Below are positions 35,924-39,240 of a DNA stretch of 39,240 bases, in pieces (position 1 is the first letter of the stretch; each line of letters starts with the position of its first letter). Location of the stretch: assembly GCA_011524645.1 (NCBI GenBank), contig WTJY01000362.1, positions 1 to 39,240 of the forward strand, written 5' to 3'. The position numbers and the translations under genes were made by a program. The notes under the pieces are model-generated. The model had not been told where the DNA came from and did not search any database. It saw only the letters and a program-made list of their open reading frames with translations. This DNA comes from Anaerolineales bacterium (GTDB taxonomy: Bacteria > Chloroflexota > Anaerolineae > Promineifilales > Promineifilaceae).

Positions 35924-37081
35924 TTAAAAGTCGATCGGATTGTCTTCCACTTTTTGTGGGTCAACGATGATGTTGGGATAAGGTTGACGGCCGAATTTGG
36001 TTAAAACGACCCCGCCTACACCGATCATGACTGTGGCGAATGTGATCAAACTGTTGGGAAAACATGGGATCAGGGCCAGCAAGCCTAAGCCGAGCGTAAT
36101 GGCGGCGGTGCCAACGGCCGTGAGTTCTGGGCTACGCCATTTGCGGGCTGGTAGATGATCGACTAGGCGTTCGCCTGCCCAAGCACCGATTGCGGTTAAA
36201 CCAAGGGCCATTGCACCCAAGTAAGCCAAGACACCGGCGATGAGGATCGGAATGCCCAAGATGCCGACACAGATAAAAATGAGTACGGCCGTGAGCGCGG
36301 CGATAATGGCTAAACCGGACGGGATGGCGATCATGCTTAGGAAACCGATACCGGCGCTTGCGCCCGTTTCCCCTTCTACCGCATCTCGGACCAGAGAAAG
36401 TCTTTGAGGGACAACAGTGGCGATGGAATAGGCGATACCACCCATGACGATTGCGTAAAAGATCGCTTCAACTAAGCGAGCGATAAATCCTGGCTCATCA
36501 TAGTTATAGTCATCGTAATTCCAATCCCCATCAGGACCGAAGCTTTCACTGTTCCACTCACCGGTTTCTGGATTATAGGGAAGGAGTTCATCTGGGTTTG
36601 GCGGCCCATCGGTGATGGAGTTTGCTAGCTGGCTGTAATCGAAATCCCGTACAAAGCTGTTTAGCATTGGGCTGTCTAGTGTCAAGGAACAGCTAATCGT
36701 TTTTTCGTCATGTTGATCGACAAATTTGCCGCCAAATAAAGCACAGTCTCCACTTAGGAAGCCGCTATCAGAGATGGAAACATCGCCACCAAAGATGACA
36801 AGGTCCCCATTGATGGTACCTTCAATTTCGATATCGCCACCGAAAACAGCGACATCTCCATTGATCGTCCCCTCCATTTTGAGATCGCCGCCAAAGACAA
36901 CGACATCACCGCTAATAAGGGCTCCTTCTTCTATAACCGTATCTTCATAAAGGGTTAGGTCATTATAAATCGTTTCGTCTGATTCAATTTTTTGAGCGGG
37001 GGGATCGGCAAAAGCGGCCGTGGGCCACATCAGGGTCAGCATAAACAAACCTAGGGTTGTGAATAGTCCTAGACGCTTCAT
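35924..37081 (-). CDS. Bactofilin-like beta-helix protein with membrane domain
   Basis: About 385 residues. A signal peptide probably ends near AFA (23-25). Then comes a stack of strand repeats of the form GDVxVFGGDxxxEGTIN with a period of about 18-20 residues (about 55-130), the pattern of polymer-forming bactofilin domains. An Asp/Tyr/Pro-rich linker (about 165-205) leads to four or more hydrophobic spans. Ordinary bactofilins are short and cytoplasmic, so an exported, membrane-anchored version is unusual. The ATG at 37081 behind GGAGAAG is preferred over a GTG at 37096. It follows an ECF sigma/anti-sigma pair on the same strand and may belong to that regulon. Confidence 0.8.
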   Translation of the reverse strand: MKRLGLFTTLGLFMLTLMWPTAAFADPPAQKIESDETIYNDLTLYEDTVIEEGALISGDVVVFGGDLKMEGTINGDVAVFGGDIEIEGTINGDLVIFGGDVSISDSGFLSGDCALFGGKFVDQHDEKTISCSLTLDSPMLNSFVRDFDYSQLANSITDGPPNPDELLPYNPETGEWNSESFGPDGDWNYDDYNYDEPGFIARLVEAIFYAIVMGGIAYSIATVVPQRLSLVRDAVEGETGASAGIGFLSMIAIPSGLAIIAALTAVLIFICVGILGIPILIAGVLAYLGAMALGLTAIGAWAGERLVDHLPARKWRSPELTAVGTAAITLGLGLLALIPCFPNSLITFATVMIGVGGVVLTKFGRQPYPNIIVDPQKVEDNPIDF

Positions 37082-37139
37082 AGTGTTCTTCTCCACAGGC
37101 GATATGCCTGTTTTTGCAAATTAACTGGGGGATTGTGAT

Positions 37140-37227
37140 GTGGCTTTGTTGACAGCAATGCCACACCGTAAGTGAAGATTTGAGCGATGTAACCCTGGAT
37201 TTCGCATGGCGCGAAATCGCTCAAATC
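37140..37227. other. Two hairpins between the anti-sigma and bactofilin-like genes
   Basis: GATTTGAGCGAT (37177-37188) pairs perfectly with ATCGCTCAAATC (37216-37227), with an inner TTCGC/GCGAA pairing. TGTGGC/GCCACA forms a smaller hairpin at about 37140-37165. Neither is followed by a T-run on the minus strand, so they may be processing sites or an operator. Confidence 0.6.
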
Positions 37228-37241
37228 GAAGATTGTTATGA

Positions 37242-37808
37242 TTAAGAGCGGGCGATGACGACCGTCCGCGTGGTTAAACGGTTATAAATGCCGGACCACA
37301 AGGTGACTGCGCCGGTCATAACCAAGAAAATACCGATCGATGCGGGGTTTTGCGTCAGTGCTGTACCCCAATTAGTCAGCACTTGGAAAATCGCATTGCC
37401 AATGACACCGGCCATTTGGGAGATCGCTTGGAATGAGGTTAAAGGATCTGCTATTGAGAAATTAGCGAAGAGGATGGCTAGCCCCATAAGTGGGACCGTT
37501 CCGAGCAACAACACAAGCGCAAAGGCCAAAGCGACCGCCCACCTCCTGAGGGAGATATCGGGCAATCGCAAGACAGTTTGTTCCGTAAAAGCGGCCGATG
37601 GTTTGGCCGTTGGGGCATCGGTTAGCCACGAATCGATTACCTGCATCGAGCGCCATTCCGCATTGAGTTCTGGGAATTTACGCAAGTAGATACGGAATTG
37701 TTTGCTCTGTGTTGAATTCAAGTTGCCATCGAGAGCATCCATCATCAACGCATATGCTTCTTCTAATTCTGCTGCGTGGTTGTCTGTGTTGTTGTTTTGA
37801 TTACGCAT
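37242..37808 (-). CDS. Probable anti-sigma factor, membrane protein
   Basis: 188 residues. A soluble N-terminal region (about 1-90) reads like an anti-sigma domain: EEAYALMMDALDGNLNSTQS, then FPELNAEWRSMQVIDSWL. It lacks the His-Cys-Cys zinc motif. Two hydrophobic spans follow (about 92-118 and about 155-178). The role is inferred from position, since it lies 42 bp after the ECF sigma factor gene with AGGA before its ATG. It could instead be an unrelated membrane protein. Confidence 0.65.
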   Translation of the reverse strand: MRNQNNNTDNHAAELEEAYALMMDALDGNLNSTQSKQFRIYLRKFPELNAEWRSMQVIDSWLTDAPTAKPSAAFTEQTVLRLPDISLRRWAVALAFALVLLLGTVPLMGLAILFANFSIADPLTSFQAISQMAGVIGNAIFQVLTNWGTALTQNPASIGIFLVMTGAVTLWSGIYNRLTTRTVVIARS

Positions 37809-37850
37809 GGAGAATGAAATCCTTTTGTTCGATCAAATTATTTACCCAAA

Positions 37851-38534
37851 TTATTTGCCCAAGCCCATATCGACACCCACTTCTGCCAATTGGCGGCGGG
37901 CACGGAAAAGGCGAGACTTAATCGCGCTGACACTAGTGTCCATTGTTTCCGCAATCTCATCGTAAGGCATGTCGTACCAATAGCGCAAAATAACCGCTTG
38001 GCGATAATCCTCAGGCAAAGATTGTAAGAGTTCTTGTACCATGACTTCCCGTTCGCGAGAAACCGCTTGTCCTTCAGGTCCTTTGTTTTTCTCTGACATG
38101 AGAGATGGATGGGACGGAAGGGGCTCATCGATCGAGAGCAAGATAGCGCGACGCTTACGGATGAGGTCGATACAGTAATTCGATGTAATTGACAGCATCC
38201 AGGTGCTAAATTTGTGAGCTGGATTGTAGCTGTCAAGGCGGGTGTATGCGCGGATAAACGCTTCTTGGGCAGCTTCTTCTGCTTCACGTGAATTGTTCAG
38301 CATGCGATACGCCAAGTTGTAGACAGGGCCTTGGTATGCTTCGATGAGCTGGCCAAAGGCGGTCTTGTCACCTTGGCGGGCAAGAAGAAGCCAATGCGCT
38401 TCTTTTTCCGCTTGTGTCATTTCCGGAGAGCTGGTTTTGCTGGTCACTTTAGGGGAGTATATCCCAAAAAGTGTGGAGCTCGATCCAGAATTTTGCATCA
38501 TTGTTTGTAACCCTTTTGCAACTGCTTGTACCAT
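37851..38534 (-). CDS. ECF-type RNA polymerase sigma factor
   Basis: 227 residues. Region 2 (FGQLIEAYQGPVYNLAYRML, then AQEAFIRAYTRLDSYNP and FSTWMLSITSNYCIDLIRKR) and region 4 (LQSLPEDYRQAVILRYWYDM, then IAETMDTSVSAIKSRLFRAR) are complete, as in RpoE/SigW-type factors. About 40 extra N-terminal residues precede region 2, so initiation at a later Met is possible; AAGGA lies about 11 nt before the chosen ATG. It is the first gene of a unit with the anti-sigma-like gene and probably the bactofilin-like gene. Confidence 0.92.
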   Translation of the reverse strand: MVQAVAKGLQTMMQNSGSSSTLFGIYSPKVTSKTSSPEMTQAEKEAHWLLLARQGDKTAFGQLIEAYQGPVYNLAYRMLNNSREAEEAAQEAFIRAYTRLDSYNPAHKFSTWMLSITSNYCIDLIRKRRAILLSIDEPLPSHPSLMSEKNKGPEGQAVSREREVMVQELLQSLPEDYRQAVILRYWYDMPYDEIAETMDTSVSAIKSRLFRARRQLAEVGVDMGLGK

Positions 38535-38712
38535 CGTTTGTTGTTCCTTGTGTTTACACTATAGTCTGTTTGAAACCACAGTTAATTGCTTATACGGAAG
38601 GTGTAACAAAAAAGTTGCAAGGAAAATCTGAAAAAGTTGTGACAAAGTGATGAAGATTTCTGTTTATAGGATAAATGGGCTATGCAATAGGGGGCTTTCG
38701 TGGCTGAAATTT

Positions 38713-38732
38713 GCCAATCACCGATAATTGGC
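38713..38732. promoter_or_regulatory. Short inverted repeat GCCAAT...ATTGGC
   Basis: Arms 38713-38718 and 38727-38732, between the sigma factor gene and the RHS remnant. It is a possible operator or hairpin with little to support a specific role. Confidence 0.3.
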
Positions 38733-38764
38733 GAGCGAACTTGATGCCGAGTTGAATCGTAAAA

Positions 38765-39240
38765 CGCTACGACCGATCCACTGGTCAACTTGCGGCCGTG
38801 CGCGAACACAATCGTAATGGCTCTGTGTATATCACAACAGCCTTGCTGAAGTTGAGATGTTTGGTGTACTGATCCAGCTCAATGGGACCAATCTGCCGAC
38901 GCTTGCTGAGGTTGAGGTTTTTGAAATGAGTGCTGTGGTGAGCGATGTCGATGCGACTATGATTGTTGTGCGAGCTTGGTTGTGGACAGCACCGGTGTGG
39001 TTGTAGACCACCAGCGGTTCCGGCCGTTTGGGGAACGGGAAACGGCCCCCAGCACAGAGATCACGGAACGGGGCTTTACGGGGCACCATGAAAACCGAGA
39101 TATTGGGCTGACTTATATGAATGCGCGGTTCTATGTCCCTTACGCGAACCGTTTTCTCACTCCCGATATTATTATACCAAATCCAATTGACCCTCAAACT
39201 TTTAATCGCTACAGCTACGTTCACAATAATCCTGTCCGCA
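38765..39240 (+). pseudogene. Decayed RHS/YD-repeat gene, runs off the window end
   Basis: Recognisable coding pieces lie in three different frames. At 38765 onward one frame reads RYDRSTGQLAAV, a YD-repeat. At 38818-38920 the next reads SLAEVEMFG and then GTNLPTLAEVEVF, like the end of discoidin/fucolectin domains. From about 38976 another frame reads LVVDSTGVVVDHQRFRPFGE and then FTGHHENRDIGLTYMNARFY, with FNRYSYVHNNPVR at the window end, the hallmark of the RHS-associated core. Stops separate the pieces, so the 5' part is broken. Only the core frame is open to the edge and may continue to a toxin-like tip outside the window. Confidence 0.7.

Noticed and set aside
38832-39224. Minus-strand open frame of 130 codons opposite the RHS remnant
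   Set aside because: It is the antisense of recognisable RHS-core and lectin-like coding sequence and has no family features of its own.

Overview
The window reads as chromosomal DNA of a bacterium of about 50 % G+C. It is most likely a member of the Chloroflexota, either Anaerolineae-like or Chloroflexia-like. That placement is an inference from gene content, not from a marker tree. It rests on a bacterial Pnkp/Hen1 RNA-repair pair, an archaeal-style HMG-CoA synthase/thiolase/DUF35 cluster beside a class II HMG-CoA reductase, RodZ-like and PspA proteins, many Pro/Glu/Thr-linked surface proteins and an RHS remnant. No tRNA, rRNA, CRISPR array or intact insertion sequence was recognised.

Layout. 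0.2-4.9 kb (minus strand): a GbsR/MarR-like regulator, hen1 and pnkp, probably one RNA-repair operon. 5.2-9.5 kb (plus): dnaN, a CobD/HisC-like PLP enzyme, a small excisionase-type HTH protein and ftsZ, with three phased DnaA-box-like sites ahead of the HTH/ftsZ pair. 9.7-13.8 kb (plus): a YciI-like protein, then a tandem glycine riboswitch with a terminator controlling gcvH and gcvP. 14.0-16.1 kb (plus): an AEC-family transporter and a lectin-like/HhH fusion protein. 16.3-20.6 kb (plus): HMG-CoA reductase, HMG-CoA synthase, a thiolase homologue and a DUF35 protein, that is, the upper mevalonate pathway. 20.6-22.3 kb (minus): a RodZ-like protein and ribosomal protein L9. 22.6-23.9 kb (plus): a lipoprotein. 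23.9-38.5 kb (minus): a TPR/zinc-ribbon membrane protein, PspA, a large hybrid histidine kinase, a membrane-anchored beta-rich protein, an ABC exporter, prephenate dehydrogenase (TyrA), dCTP deaminase, an orphan sugar-type ABC ATPase, a bactofilin-like membrane protein, and an anti-sigma/ECF sigma pair. 38.7-39.24 kb (plus): a decayed RHS/YD-repeat gene that runs off the end.

The most unusual protein-level result is in the mevalonate cluster. The HMG-CoA synthase keeps its catalytic Cys and His. The adjacent thiolase has Glu in place of the nucleophilic Cys, Asn in place of the His of the GHP motif, and no cysteine anywhere. The DUF35 partner has lost its zinc-ribbon cysteines. This suggests an archaeal-type acyl-transfer complex whose thiolase subunit has become structural or acquired another chemistry.

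At the DNA level two genome-wide habits stand out. The palindrome CGGCCG occurs roughly 20 times more often than expected in the stretches I counted, resembling the highly iterated palindromes of cyanobacteria. Many intergenic gaps hold heptameric tandem repeats, often folded as inverted repeats. Other candidate regulatory structures are a hairpin that buries the hen1 start codon, a 22-bp direct repeat bracketing the dnaN promoter, and the DnaA-box cluster before ftsZ.
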